A stretch of DNA of 64,000 nucleotides. Origin: an uncultured Bacteroidales bacterium. GTDB lineage: Bacteria; Bacteroidota; Bacteroidia; Bacteroidales; Paludibacteraceae. Below are positions 45,902 to 55,101 of this stretch, in pieces; positions within the stretch are counted from its first letter, which is position 1, and every line of letters begins with the position of its first letter. Where the stretch lies: assembly GCA_902780495.1 (NCBI GenBank), contig CACZFM010000002.1, positions 1 through 64,000 on the forward strand, read 5' to 3'. Below the pieces are notes generated by a model that had not been told where the DNA came from, did no database searches, and saw nothing but the letters and a program-made list of their open reading frames with translations. The translations under genes were made by a program, and so were the position numbers.

Positions 45902-46835
45902 TATCCTTTCTTTTTTCTATTAGCGCTGCCAAACAGCATCCCACCAACCATCCCAGCAATAGGGCAAAGAACAGATATTTGACGGGACCATTCACCGGGC
46001 GTACATCCACTACAAACGGACTGCTGAGAACAACCGGCGCTGTGCAGAGAGTGTAACGCGAATCGTGGCGGCTTTTTGTATCGAAGAAATCTTCTATCTC
46101 ATCCAAGAAGAGAACCACTTCACGGCGACCGAGCAGAATGTCGTAGTGATTGATTTCCACTTGTTTCATTTCGCCAACCTGATAGAACCGGCTGGTCAGT
46201 GAGTCAAGTTTTTCTATTTGAGTCTTTTCAAATTCCACTTGCCTCATGAGATGTGCCTTCTGTTCGGTATATGCAGACTGGAAAGAAGGATCTTCGTTGA
46301 GATACTTTATGATTTGTTTTTCGATGTGCGGTACGCTGTTCGGCGACTTTGTACAGAACTGCAAAGCAAGACGGTCATGCATACGGACATGCACTGTGTC
46401 ATCACCGGAACTCTTATCGTGGAAATCCACTTCGTCGGCAGTTCCATCGTTCAGATTGTCAATTACATAATATGTTTTGAATCTGCCCAATCCTCTGCAT
46501 TCTTCATCGCTCAAAGAAAGAACTGTTTGCAGTTTTTGCTGTGCAATCCTGTCGTCCAAACGCGTTTCACTCAGCGATTTGTAGCGCTTCTGTACATCTT
46601 GCAAAGCAGGACCATTGATGGTGGCGATAGCGTTCACTTTGTAAATGCGGTTGTCGGGACGTGTATAATAAAGTGAGACTACTGCAGCAAGAAGCATTAT
46701 TGTGAACACCACCCACCAATATCGGTAGGTCAGTTGCAGCATCTTTCCAATCAATCTAATCAACGCCTTGCATCCTTTTGCCAGCGTTTTGCCTATAGAC
46801 ACGCAAAGGTCTATAAAGTTTGTTTCTTTTTCCAT
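45879..46835 (-). CDS. Wzz-like chain-length determinant protein
   Basis: A 318-residue inner-membrane protein with two helices (about 39-57 and 286-306) around a periplasmic, partly coiled-coil domain, the plan of Wzz/PCP proteins that set polysaccharide chain length. The cytoplasmic N-terminus is longer than usual, and there is no kinase domain. It begins 21 bp after the ftsZ stop, so it seems to be read with the cell-division cluster. Its distance from the export genes at 61100-64000 suggests that it serves another polymer. Family assignment rests on topology and the segment RYWWVVFTIMLLAAVVSLYY. Confidence 0.72.
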   Translation of the reverse strand: MEKETNFIDLCVSIGKTLAKGCKALIRLIGKMLQLTYRYWWVVFTIMLLAAVVSLYYTRPDNRIYKVNAIATINGPALQDVQKRYKSLSETRLDDRIAQQKLQTVLSLSDEECRGLGRFKTYYVIDNLNDGTADEVDFHDKSSGDDTVHVRMHDRLALQFCTKSPNSVPHIEKQIIKYLNEDPSFQSAYTEQKAHLMRQVEFEKTQIEKLDSLTSRFYQVGEMKQVEINHYDILLGRREVVLFLDEIEDFFDTKSRHDSRYTLCTAPVVLSSPFVVDVRPVNGPVKYLFFALLLGWLVGCCLAALIEKRKDITAFLRQ

Positions 46836-46856
46836 TATAAAGTTTGTTTAATTTAC

Positions 46857-48140
46857 TTATTTACGTCTTCCACGGAGCCAGCCCGGTAAACCGACTGATT
46901 TTTTCTCCTCTTTGGGCTTATCTGTCTCTTGACGAAGCGTGTCGTCTTCATCCTCATCAAAAACAAAATTTATTTCCTGAGTGGTATCCGCAGTCGGTGT
47001 ATTCGGTTTGGCGGGACCGGAAGGCACATGTTGATTTTGCGGCTTGGGTTGTACAACGGTGGTCAAATCCAAAGTCACTTTCACTTCATCTTCTTTGTTC
47101 CCATCCTCAGTGGGATAATTAACACTGATGGCGTCTTCTACGCTTAACCTGTCTGCAACATCTGTCAGACTTGGAATATTATTCACTTCGTACCCTGTGG
47201 CAATTAGTGTCACGCGTACATCTTCGCCCAAACTTTCATCTACGCTGATTCCCCACTGTACTTCCACTTGGGCTCCCACTTCTTTGGTGAAGGATTCTAT
47301 CTGGTCAATCTCTTGTGCTTTTATGGCGTGTTCACGCGAACAATAGAATTGCAACAGAATTCGTTTTGCACCGGTTACGTCATTTGTGTTGGCCAAGGGT
47401 GATTCCAATGCGTTCTCGATGGCTTTTGTGATGCGGTTTTCTCCACTGGCAAGGCCGATATTCATAATGGCCACTTTGCCGTCTTTCATCGTGTTATATA
47501 CGTCTTGGAAGTCAGTGTTGATATAGCCGTGATGGGTGATGATTTCGGCAATCGATTTTGCAGCATTACATACCACATCATCTGATTTGGAGAAGGCCGA
47601 GAAGATATCCAGATCGGGACATATCTTTTTCAGTTTCTCGTTGTTGATGATAAGGATGGCATCCACACAATCGGCCAATTTTGCAAGACCTTTCATTGCC
47701 TTTTTGATTTTCGGTTGTCCTTCGAAAGCAAACGGAATGGTCACGATACCGACGGTAAGAATTTCCATCTCTTTTGCCACTTGGGCAATCACCGGACTCG
47801 CACCGGTACCAGTTCCGCCACCCATTCCTGCGGTGATGAACAACATTTTCGTGCCATCATTCAACGCTTCTTTTATTTTTTCACGATTTTGTTCTGCCAA
47901 TTCTTGGGCTTTCTCAGGTCTTCCGCCTGCGCCGAGTCCGGGACCTAACTGAAGTTTGGTAGGAATGTCTGAATTCACCAATGCTTGTTTGTCGGTGTTG
48001 CATACCATGAAAGATACGTCACCTACGTTCTGTTTGAACATATAGTTTACGGCGTTGCAGCCGCCACCGCCAATGCCCATCACTTTAATAATAGGGTTGT
48101 CTTGAATTTCAATGTCTAAGGGTAATGTTTCCGTATCCAT
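46857..48140 (-). CDS. ftsZ: Cell division protein FtsZ
   Basis: A 427-residue tubulin homologue that forms the Z ring. The GTP-binding segments are VMGIGGGGCNAVNYM, NTDKQAL and the tubulin signature GMGGGTGTGASPV; the T7 loop is intact. After residue 325 comes a linker rich in Pro, Thr, Glu and Asp, then the conserved C-terminal peptide region ending GLPGWLRGRRK, which binds FtsA. It follows ftsA by 17 bp. Confidence 0.98.
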   Translation of the reverse strand: MDTETLPLDIEIQDNPIIKVMGIGGGGCNAVNYMFKQNVGDVSFMVCNTDKQALVNSDIPTKLQLGPGLGAGGRPEKAQELAEQNREKIKEALNDGTKMLFITAGMGGGTGTGASPVIAQVAKEMEILTVGIVTIPFAFEGQPKIKKAMKGLAKLADCVDAILIINNEKLKKICPDLDIFSAFSKSDDVVCNAAKSIAEIITHHGYINTDFQDVYNTMKDGKVAIMNIGLASGENRITKAIENALESPLANTNDVTGAKRILLQFYCSREHAIKAQEIDQIESFTKEVGAQVEVQWGISVDESLGEDVRVTLIATGYEVNNIPSLTDVADRLSVEDAISVNYPTEDGNKEDEVKVTLDLTTVVQPKPQNQHVPSGPAKPNTPTADTTQEINFVFDEDEDDTLRQETDKPKEEKKSVGLPGWLRGRRK

Positions 48141-48157
48141 AGTAGTTGTGATATTGA

Positions 48158-49453
48158 TTATTTTTTAGGTGTATTTTCTGTAAAGAGAGCCAGTGTACCG
48201 GTTTCGAACCGTTCTCTTATAGAATCAAAAAACATTGTCTTTTTATCCGGTACCTCTTGTTTGTGAGCTTTTCGGTAGTCTGCCCCCAACAATAGAGCTC
48301 CTACCAACGATGCATATTGCGGCTTGCAGTATTCGTCATCGCTACTTGCATCCAGTAGTATTGCATGACTGCCCGGCAACACATCTACGCGGGTTCGTCG
48401 CTGGATGTATTCTTCCAAACCTTGTAACATGCTCCCACCTCCGGTGATGAATAGGGTGCTAATTCGTTGTTCATAGGGCTGAAGCACCTCCAAGATAGGA
48501 GTTAGTATATCATTGAGTTTTTGATCAATCACATCTGCCAAGTCTTGCAAATCCAGATGGAGAATTTTGTCTTTTTCCTGTACGGACGGAATGCGCACTT
48601 TCTTACCGGTGGGAGCTAAATCTCTACATGCCCAACCTAACTGGCATTTCAAGGCTTCTGCATATTGGAGACCTATTCCCAAATGCTCAATTGATCGGGT
48701 GATGTGCCAACCGCCGATAGGAACAACTTTGCTGGCAAGGTATTGATTACCTTTGTAGATGCTGAGCGTAGTGGTTTGTGCGCCCATATCCAAGACGGCA
48801 CAACCTTGCTGATAGATTTCGCTTTGTCCGGTTCCGAAGGCGCTTAACAATGCGTCCGAACGCACGAAACTCCCTTCTTGGAATATGCTTGCCAATATGA
48901 AACTATCGTTCACTTTTTGTTTCATATCTTTATGCCCGAAAAATGCGGTATAGTGCACTTCCAAAATAGTGGCAACTTGGTCGGGAGTGGGGCATTCGTC
49001 TTGTTCTTTGCCGTCCAACACATAATAAGTCGGCACCAAATCCAGCACGCAGACGGTTGGATGGCTTGTTTCCATTGCACGTATAAATTCGCGTTTGATA
49101 CGCTCTAACAGTTCAGGAGTTATAGCGTGTGCACGAATTAAGTCTCGTTTGTCTTGTAGTGCTTGTATTTTCATGCCGTATCCGCCTAATACCACGAAAG
49201 CAGATGGAATTTCTTCTACATGGATACGGTTGGCAAGAAGTTGCAGGGCTTCTTTTATCATATATGCGGCAAAGTGGGTATTGGTCACGTTGCCTTTTTC
49301 CGTATAGGCATAGCGTGTACTTTTTTCGGCACCCAATATATGCAACGTGTCAGGTCCCAAACTTACAGCAGCCATAGCGCGCACGCTATCGCTTCCCAAA
49401 TCGATTGCCACCAACGGCAAATCTGCCATATTCTGTTTATTCTTCTTTGCCAT
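48158..49453 (-). CDS. ftsA: Cell division protein FtsA
   Basis: A 431-residue actin-like protein that ties the Z ring to the membrane. Phosphate loops are LVAIDLGSDSVRAM and CAVLDMGAQTTTLSIYK; the adenosine motif is TLFITGGGSMLQGLEEY. The inserted 1C domain (about 88-170) is present. The C-terminal end (MFFDSIRERFETGTLALFTE) could serve as the amphipathic membrane helix. It lies between ftsQ and ftsZ as in other Bacteroidetes. Confidence 0.96.
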   Translation of the reverse strand: MAKKNKQNMADLPLVAIDLGSDSVRAMAAVSLGPDTLHILGAEKSTRYAYTEKGNVTNTHFAAYMIKEALQLLANRIHVEEIPSAFVVLGGYGMKIQALQDKRDLIRAHAITPELLERIKREFIRAMETSHPTVCVLDLVPTYYVLDGKEQDECPTPDQVATILEVHYTAFFGHKDMKQKVNDSFILASIFQEGSFVRSDALLSAFGTGQSEIYQQGCAVLDMGAQTTTLSIYKGNQYLASKVVPIGGWHITRSIEHLGIGLQYAEALKCQLGWACRDLAPTGKKVRIPSVQEKDKILHLDLQDLADVIDQKLNDILTPILEVLQPYEQRISTLFITGGGSMLQGLEEYIQRRTRVDVLPGSHAILLDASSDDEYCKPQYASLVGALLLGADYRKAHKQEVPDKKTMFFDSIRERFETGTLALFTENTPKK

Positions 49454-49472
49454 ATTGTTTGTTAACCGTTTG

Positions 49473-50210
49473 TTATTTTCTGCCTACCACCTGATTGTCA
49501 TATTGCACATCCAATTCTTTGTATTGGGGAAGATTCATTTCTTCAGGTGTATGTTCGATAAAGGTCCGTACTTTTTTTAGTTTGGTTCGATAGCCGTCCA
49601 ATGCGCCTAATCGTATGCGTGGTGCATCTCCCTTTTGCTGCAGCACAATCTGTTTGCCTTCTTCCACGATAATGCTTTGTATACGCTGTTGGAAGAATGG
49701 GTGTTTGTTAATCCACATCGTCAGGTCGAACAATTCTTCCTGTGCCATACGTTCGCCAACCCGTCCTTGAACAAGCATCACCGATGTCTTGACACTCGGC
49801 AGAATGGGCATTCGTGTACGGTCGGAATCAATAAAGTAACTTTCCGTGGCTGTCAGTACCCGAAGTATTGGAATGCGTTGGGTTAATACCACTACCACAT
49901 CGCCTTGCCAAGTCGTGTAGCATTCAGCCTTTCGCACCAGGGGATGATTGCGAACGGTATTTTCTGTGGTCTGTAAATCAACTTCGCTGACCGGTTTGTT
50001 CTTTGGGTTGAAACCGGCATGGAGAATATAGCCTTCTATGTCTTGTGCCGTGAGATACTCACGTTCATCCAAATCGGTGATTCGGATGGTTAACTGTTTG
50101 CATATAGGGTCGTGCTTACGGATACCAAGCCATATCATGCAAGCAATCACTCCTCCTGCAACTAATGCAGTCAGAGTTCCGAGTAAAATATTTCGTACAA
50201 TAGGTTTCAT
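49473..50210 (-). CDS. ftsQ: Cell division protein FtsQ
   Basis: A 245-residue bitopic division protein with one membrane helix (about 9-30) and a periplasmic part holding a POTRA-like domain (about 38-105, RITDLDEREYLTAQDIEGYI) and the beta domain. It links early and late divisome parts. Similarity is low, as is usual for FtsQ, so the call leans on gene order. Its start overlaps the murC stop by 4 bases. Confidence 0.9.
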   Translation of the reverse strand: MKPIVRNILLGTLTALVAGGVIACMIWLGIRKHDPICKQLTIRITDLDEREYLTAQDIEGYILHAGFNPKNKPVSEVDLQTTENTVRNHPLVRKAECYTTWQGDVVVVLTQRIPILRVLTATESYFIDSDRTRMPILPSVKTSVMLVQGRVGERMAQEELFDLTMWINKHPFFQQRIQSIIVEEGKQIVLQQKGDAPRIRLGALDGYRTKLKKVRTFIEHTPEEMNLPQYKELDVQYDNQVVGRK

Positions 50211-51631
50211 AGTTGGCTTAATGTTTCTTTTAACGGATTAACCAAACGGTCTATATCGCCGGCTCCTAATGTCATTATGGCAATCGGATTTTGGCTCTTG
50301 TTTATATGTTTTTGTATATGTTCAATCAGCGCATCTTTTTCAACTACTGTCACATCCGCATTGGGATTATGTTCTTTCACCTTTTGCGCCAACGTTTCGG
50401 AAGTGATACCTTCAATCGGTCCTTCTCTGGCGGGGTAGATCGGCAAGAGTATTAGTTTGTCTGTTTTGCTCAGAACATCGGCAAACCCGTCCATAAAGTC
50501 GCGTGTCCGGGTATATAAATGAGGCTGGAACACTGCCCATAATGACCTGCTGCCATATACTTTCCGAACCGATTGGATGGCTGCATCCAGTTCGGTCGGA
50601 TGATGTGCATAATCGTCTATATATGCTATTTTGGGGGTGCGAAGGTGCACATTAAAGCGTCGCCAAACCCCTTTGTAACTTTTTATATTGTCCCGTATCT
50701 GTCCCGTATCTGTCCTGTAAAGCGCGGCTATTGCCATTGCAGCCACTGAATTTTCAATATTGATCCATACAGGAACGCCTAACCGGACATCTTGAATAGA
50801 ACGGAAGGGTAGGCCGGCTCGCTCGGAAACGCAGAAATCGAATAGTATTTCTCCGTCCTCTATTCGGATATTGTCGGCATAAAAATCAGCATCTATGCCG
50901 GTTTCTTTCGGACCGGTGTATGTAAAGACATTGGCTTTCAGGTGGTTGGGAAGATGAAATCCTGCTTTAAGAACGATGAAATTTTCCACCAGTTCCGCAT
51001 AGCGGTCAAATCCTTCCTGATAACCTTTGGCATCACCGTATATATCCAGATGGTCAGGCTCTATACTGGTGATAATGCTGCTGTGGGGCTTCAAGTGATG
51101 AAAAGAGCGGTCAAACTCATCGGCTTCCACCACCACATAATCGCTGTCTTTGTCCACTATCAGATTGCTCTGATAATTGTTGCTGATTCCGCCCAGAAAT
51201 GCACTCGCACCTTGTTTGCTTTCATGCATGATATGCGCCAGAATGGCTGATGTTGTCGTCTTTCCGTGCGTACCGGCGACACACAGGGCTTTCTTTTGGT
51301 GCGTAATCAGCCCTAATACTTCCGAACGCTTAACGATGTCATATCCTTGAGCGCGGAGATAGGTGTAGATGGCATTGCTTTCTGGTACGGCAGGCGTGCG
51401 AACCACCAGCGTATCACAGGGACTGATGCCTTGTGCCTCCACCCAAGCAGGCGAATCGGTGTATGTAATGCCTATTCCTTCCCTTTCCAATTCTTTTGTC
51501 AATGGCGAACTTGTGCGGTCATAGCCAAGCACACGCTCACCACGGCGCTGAAAATACCGCGCAATGGCACTCATACCGATTCCTCCGATACCCAGAAAAA
51601 ACAGCGATTGTATGTCTTTTTTTGGCTGCAT
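50207..51631 (-). CDS. murC: UDP-N-acetylmuramate-L-alanine ligase
   Basis: A 474-residue Mur ligase that adds L-alanine to UDP-MurNAc. It has the UDP-binding GIGGIGMSAIA, the ATP loop GTHGKTTTS, EADEFDRSF and the third-domain DDYAHHPTELDAAI. Residues about 304-314 (LYRTDTGQIRD), a loop at the domain boundary, are encoded by an 11-bp-period repeat (50691-50723) also found between genes at 20663-20681. It is the first gene of the murC-ftsQ-ftsA-ftsZ unit. Confidence 0.97.
   Translation of the reverse strand: MQPKKDIQSLFFLGIGGIGMSAIARYFQRRGERVLGYDRTSSPLTKELEREGIGITYTDSPAWVEAQGISPCDTLVVRTPAVPESNAIYTYLRAQGYDIVKRSEVLGLITHQKKALCVAGTHGKTTTSAILAHIMHESKQGASAFLGGISNNYQSNLIVDKDSDYVVVEADEFDRSFHHLKPHSSIITSIEPDHLDIYGDAKGYQEGFDRYAELVENFIVLKAGFHLPNHLKANVFTYTGPKETGIDADFYADNIRIEDGEILFDFCVSERAGLPFRSIQDVRLGVPVWINIENSVAAMAIAALYRTDTGQIRDNIKSYKGVWRRFNVHLRTPKIAYIDDYAHHPTELDAAIQSVRKVYGSRSLWAVFQPHLYTRTRDFMDGFADVLSKTDKLILLPIYPAREGPIEGITSETLAQKVKEHNPNADVTVVEKDALIEHIQKHINKSQNPIAIMTLGAGDIDRLVNPLKETLSQL
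50691..50723. repeat. 11-bp array inside murC, 3 units
   Basis: Two exact units TCCCGTATCTG (50691, 50702) and a partial third (50713) lie in the murC coding region. Because 11 is not a multiple of 3, the two copies are read in different frames (R-T-D-T-G and Q-I-R-D). Bases 50701-50719 match 20663-20681 exactly. Confidence 0.88.
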
Positions 51632-51656
51632 TATGCTCCTTTACCGAAAAAGTGCG

Positions 51657-51688
51657 CAAAGATACACAAAAAAAATGATATACACAAG
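51657..51688 (-). promoter_or_regulatory. Promoter of the murC-fts operon
   Basis: On the minus strand CTTG (51685-51688) and TATCTTTG (51657-51664) are 20 bp apart, 26 bp before the murC ATG. Confidence 0.82.
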
Positions 51689-51715
51689 TCCTTTTCAAGA
51701 AAAAATGCAGGAAAA

Positions 51716-51746
51716 TTTGTATATATGCATTTTTTGTTGTACTTTT
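51716..51746 (+). promoter_or_regulatory. glyS promoter
   Basis: TTTG at 51716-51719 and TACTTTTG at 51739-51746 are 19 bp apart, divergent from the murC promoter. Confidence 0.82.
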
Positions 51747-51775
51747 GCGCCGTATTTTGTAAATAAACACGTAAT

Positions 51776-53344
51776 ATGGCACAGACACAAGAGGAAACTT
51801 TCAAAAAAATGGTCGCACATTGCAAAGAGTACGGCTTTGTATTTCCAAGTAGTGAAATTTATGACGGATTAGGAGCTGTTTATGACTATGGGCAGAACGG
51901 CGTGGAACTGAAAAACAATATCAAGCGTTATTGGTGGGAAGCCATGACGCTGCTGCATGAAAATATTGTAGGTATAGATGCCGCTATTTTCATGCATCCT
52001 ACCACATGGAAAGCCTCCGGCCATGTGGATGCTTTTAACGATCCGCTTATTGATAATCGGGATAGCAAGAAGCGCTATCGGGCAGATGTTCTTATAGAGG
52101 ACCAACTTGGCAAGATTGAGGATAAAATCCAAAAGGAAGTGGACAAAGCGCGCAAACGCTTTGGCGACACCTTTGACGAGGCAATGTTTCGCCAGACCAA
52201 TCCACGGGTCATGGAGCATCAACAACATTGGAATATGCTCCACGAGCGCTATTCCAACGCAATGAATAACAATGACTTGGCAGAGCTCAAGCAGATTATT
52301 CTTGACGAAGAAATTGTTTGCCCGATCTCCGGTACTCGTAATTGGACGGATGTCCGTCAATTCAACCTTATGTTCTCCACGGAAATGGGTTCAACGGCGG
52401 ACGGAGCTATGAAGATTTACCTTCGCCCGGAAACGGCGCAGGGTATTTTCGTCAATTTCCTGAATGTGCAGAAGACAGGTCGTATGAAGATTCCGTTCGG
52501 TATCGCTCAGATTGGCAAGGCATTCCGCAATGAAATCGTGGCACGCCAGTTTGTGTTCCGTATGCGTGAGTTTGAGCAGATGGAGATGCAGTTCTTTGTC
52601 CGTCCCGGCGAGGAACTGAAGTGGTTTGAGCATTGGAAACAGTTCCGTTTGCGCTGGCATAAAGCGCTTGGATTGGGCGATGAGAAATACCGTTTCCATG
52701 ACCATGAAAAGTTGGCGCACTATGCCAATGCCGCCACGGATATTGAGTTCCAGATGCCATTCGGATTTAAGGAAGTGGAGGGCATCCATAGCCGCACCGA
52801 TTTTGACCTCTCGCAACATGCCAAGTTCTCCGGTAAGAAAATCGAGTATTTTGACCCCGAACTCAATCAGTCTTACACACCTTATGTCATTGAGACCTCT
52901 ATCGGTGTGGACCGTATGTTCTTGTCTGTCATGTGTTCTGCCTATAAAGAAGAAGTGCTTGAGGGTGGGGATATGCGTGTTGTACTCATGTTGCCGCCTG
53001 TACTTGCACCTACCAAAGTATGCGTCATGCCGTTGGTTAAAAAGGACGGACTGCCTGAAAAAGCACGTGAAATCGTGGATATGCTCAAGTTTGATTTCAA
53101 AACATCCTACGATGAAAAGGATTCCATCGGAAAACGCTATCGCCGTCAGGATGCGGTCGGAACGCCTTTCTGCGTAACGGTTGACCATGATACGCTGAAC
53201 GATGGCTGTGTTACGATTCGTCATCGCGATACAATGGAGCAGGAACGCGTGAAGATTGAAGATTTGCACCACATTATATATAAGGCTGTAGATGTAAAGA
53301 ACCTCTATCGCAAATTGGTCGCTGCAGATGACAATCTCGCTTGA
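51776..53344 (+). CDS. glyS: Glycyl-tRNA synthetase (dimeric type)
   Basis: A 522-residue class II synthetase of the eukaryote/Gram-positive homodimer type rather than the two-subunit GlyQ/GlyS form. It has the segment YGFVFPSSEIYDGLGAVYDYG, motif 2 around FRNEI with FRMREFEQMEMQFF, and motif 3 with ETSIGVDRMFL near residue 380, then the anticodon-binding domain. It charges tRNA-Gly. Its end overlaps the next gene by 17 bases. Confidence 0.96.
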   Translation: MAQTQEETFKKMVAHCKEYGFVFPSSEIYDGLGAVYDYGQNGVELKNNIKRYWWEAMTLLHENIVGIDAAIFMHPTTWKASGHVDAFNDPLIDNRDSKKRYRADVLIEDQLGKIEDKIQKEVDKARKRFGDTFDEAMFRQTNPRVMEHQQHWNMLHERYSNAMNNNDLAELKQIILDEEIVCPISGTRNWTDVRQFNLMFSTEMGSTADGAMKIYLRPETAQGIFVNFLNVQKTGRMKIPFGIAQIGKAFRNEIVARQFVFRMREFEQMEMQFFVRPGEELKWFEHWKQFRLRWHKALGLGDEKYRFHDHEKLAHYANAATDIEFQMPFGFKEVEGIHSRTDFDLSQHAKFSGKKIEYFDPELNQSYTPYVIETSIGVDRMFLSVMCSAYKEEVLEGGDMRVVLMLPPVLAPTKVCVMPLVKKDGLPEKAREIVDMLKFDFKTSYDEKDSIGKRYRRQDAVGTPFCVTVDHDTLNDGCVTIRHRDTMEQERVKIEDLHHIIYKAVDVKNLYRKLVAADDNLA

Positions 53345-54155
53345 TAACAATACGAACGGCACTTTAAGAGTGAAACTCTGGAAAGAATTGGGCAGAAGCA
53401 TGTTGCTTTCGCTGCTTGTTTATGCCCTTCTTTTTGCCGCTTTGTATGGGTTGGAAAGCATTTTTCCGTCTCTTCACCATCGTTTGTTGACTTGGTATAC
53501 ACCGGAGAAATCGTTTGATTGGGCATTTCTTGTCGGCATACCTGCCAGCATTATCGGCACAGGCTATGTGTTGGCCATCCGAAATCCGCAGAACTATACA
53601 GGTTTCTACATGGGTATTGTCATGTCCTTGTTACTGGCGTTCCAATTATATCTGGAGGGAAGTTACGACCTTGTTTGTCTCTATGTGTTTGTTTTTGTGC
53701 CGTTTATGCTTGCATCTTTGTTCAAATGGCGCAAAGCGGCACTGGCTTTGGCTAAAGATGGGAAAGACGAACTTTTTGCGCCGGCGTTTCTTGCGCCGGC
53801 AAAGCAGGCGCTTGTGTTATTGGTGGCATTGCTGATTATCGCTTCCGATTATGCTTTTGTCACTCTTTGTGTCAACCATGATGCTTGGGCGGACGATGTG
53901 TTTGTCAAGTTAGCGGGAGCGGTACTTATCGCTTCGGCGGTACTGGCAAATTTCCTGCTTATTTACAAGAAAAACGACGCGTGGGTATGTTGGGTCATTT
54001 ATTGTCTCACCGGAATACTTTTGTTTGCCGTCTTAGGGAACGCTTTTTCGGTAGTAATGTTTGTTACTATGCTGATTGTCAACCTGTCTGCACAAATAGC
54101 ATGGCTTCGGAAAACGCCGGGATTGCGATTCTTCAACGGCTCGCATAAAATATAA
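53328..54155 (+). CDS. PnuC-like nucleoside/vitamin permease
   Basis: A 275-residue inner-membrane protein with about seven or eight helices. The region NFLLIYKKNDAWVCWVIYC near residue 210 resembles the conserved W-x-L-x-KK segment of PnuC transporters, which take up nicotinamide riboside or related vitamins by facilitated diffusion. The rest is weakly similar, so the family call is tentative; the substrate is unknown. It overlaps glyS by 17 bases and is presumably translated from the same message. Rubrerythrin follows 31 bp later. Confidence 0.55.
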   Translation: MTISLDNNTNGTLRVKLWKELGRSMLLSLLVYALLFAALYGLESIFPSLHHRLLTWYTPEKSFDWAFLVGIPASIIGTGYVLAIRNPQNYTGFYMGIVMSLLLAFQLYLEGSYDLVCLYVFVFVPFMLASLFKWRKAALALAKDGKDELFAPAFLAPAKQALVLLVALLIIASDYAFVTLCVNHDAWADDVFVKLAGAVLIASAVLANFLLIYKKNDAWVCWVIYCLTGILLFAVLGNAFSVVMFVTMLIVNLSAQIAWLRKTPGLRFFNGSHKI

Positions 54156-54186
54156 ATAAATCATTAAAATAAAGAAAGGAATTGTT

Positions 54187-54729
54187 ATGAAAGACTTGAA
54201 AGGAACAAAAACGGAAAAGAATCTTATGGAGGCTTTTGCCGGAGAATCAATGGCGCGTAATAAATATACATTCTTTGCATCTAAAGCCAAGAAAGATGGA
54301 TTTGTACAGATGTCAAAGATTTTTGAAGAAACGGCTGCTAACGAGAAAGAACATGCCGAGATTTGGTTCAAATATCTCAATGGCGGTAAGATTTCGGATA
54401 CAGCGACTAATCTCTTGGATGCGGCGGCCGGAGAGAATGCCGAATGGACGGACATGTACGCTCGCATGGCGAAAGAAGCGCGTGAAGAGGGATTTGACGA
54501 AATCGCTGACAAGTTTGAAATGGTGGGAGCCATTGAGAAACATCACGAAGAACGCTACCGCAAATTGCTGAAAAACATAGAAGATAAGGTCGTTTTCTCG
54601 CGTGAAGGTGATTGCGTTTGGCAGTGTTCCAATTGCGGTCATATCGTGGTGGGAAAGCAAGCACCGGAGGAATGTCCTGTTTGCAACCATGCTCAAAGTT
54701 ATTTCCAACTACTGGCGGAAAATTATTAA
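54187..54729 (+). CDS. Rubrerythrin
   Basis: A 180-residue rubrerythrin that reduces hydrogen peroxide in anaerobes. The ferritin-like four-helix domain carries the diiron ligands in [20 protein letters not shown] and [11 protein letters not shown]. The C-terminal rubredoxin domain has CSNCG and CPVC for one iron. Its presence fits an anaerobic life. It sits after the PnuC-like gene and before the repeat-bearing gap at 54730-54929. Confidence 0.95.
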   Translation: MKDLKGTKTEKNLMEAFAGESMARNKYTFFASKAKKDGFVQMSKIFEETAANEKEHAEIWFKYLNGGKISDTATNLLDAAAGENAEWTDMYARMAKEAREEGFDEIADKFEMVGAIEKHHEERYRKLLKNIEDKVVFSREGDCVWQCSNCGHIVVGKQAPEECPVCNHAQSYFQLLAENY

Positions 54730-54783
54730 CGTCCGTATGCCCTTCGGATGAAAATCGAAAAAAGCGGAAACTATGTAGCGGTT

Positions 54784-54827
54784 ATCGTCAGCTTATCGTC
54801 GGCTTATCGTCGGCTCATCCGCAGGTA
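54784..54827. repeat. 11-bp-period tandem array, 4 units
   Basis: Units ATCGTCAGCTT, ATCGTCGGCTT, ATCGTCGGCTC and ATCCGCAGGTA start at 54784, 54795, 54806 and 54817. Positions 54802-54826 are identical to 17659-17683. Confidence 0.87.
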
Positions 54828-54869
54828 AGTCGCTGCTAATGGGATAAATTCCGAAAAATAACCGAAATA

Positions 54870-54901
54870 TTTGCATATTCGAAATAAAAGCATTATCTTT
54901 G
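54870..54901 (+). promoter_or_regulatory. Promoter in duplicated 62-bp module
   Basis: TTTG at 54870-54873 and TATCTTTG at 54894-54901 are 20 bp apart. The module 54841-54902 matches 20717-20778 at 57 of 62 positions. Confidence 0.9.
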
Positions 54902-54929
54902 CCGTTCAATTGATAAATACGTAAAAATT

Positions 54930-55085
54930 ATGTCTTGTTGGCGAGTAATTTTGGCAATACTTTTTCCGCCGTTGGCCGTGTGTGACCAAGGGTGCGGAAG
55001 TTTCACCATCGTTTTTCTTCTGACCGCTTTAGGTTGGGTTCCTGGCGTAATAGCAGCATTGATTATTTTGAATAAACAGCAATAA
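54930..55085 (+). CDS. Pmp3/YqaE family small membrane protein
   Basis: A 51-residue protein of two membrane helices. It reads MSCWRVILAILFPPLAV, then CDQGCGSF, then a second helix with LLTALGWVPGVIAALII. The FPPLAV and LGWxPGxIAA motifs are diagnostic of the Pmp3/UPF0057 family, small hydrophobic proteins linked to membrane potential and salt or cold stress in other organisms. It has its own promoter 28 bp upstream. rmuC starts 17 bp downstream and may be cotranscribed. Confidence 0.9.
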   Translation: MSCWRVILAILFPPLAVCDQGCGSFTIVFLLTALGWVPGVIAALIILNKQQ

Positions 55086-55101
55086 TAAACAAAACAAACT
55101 G

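Noticed and set aside
52391..53401. A 336-codon open frame on the minus strand
   Set aside because: It is the shadow of glyS, whose synthetase motifs are clear on the plus strand.
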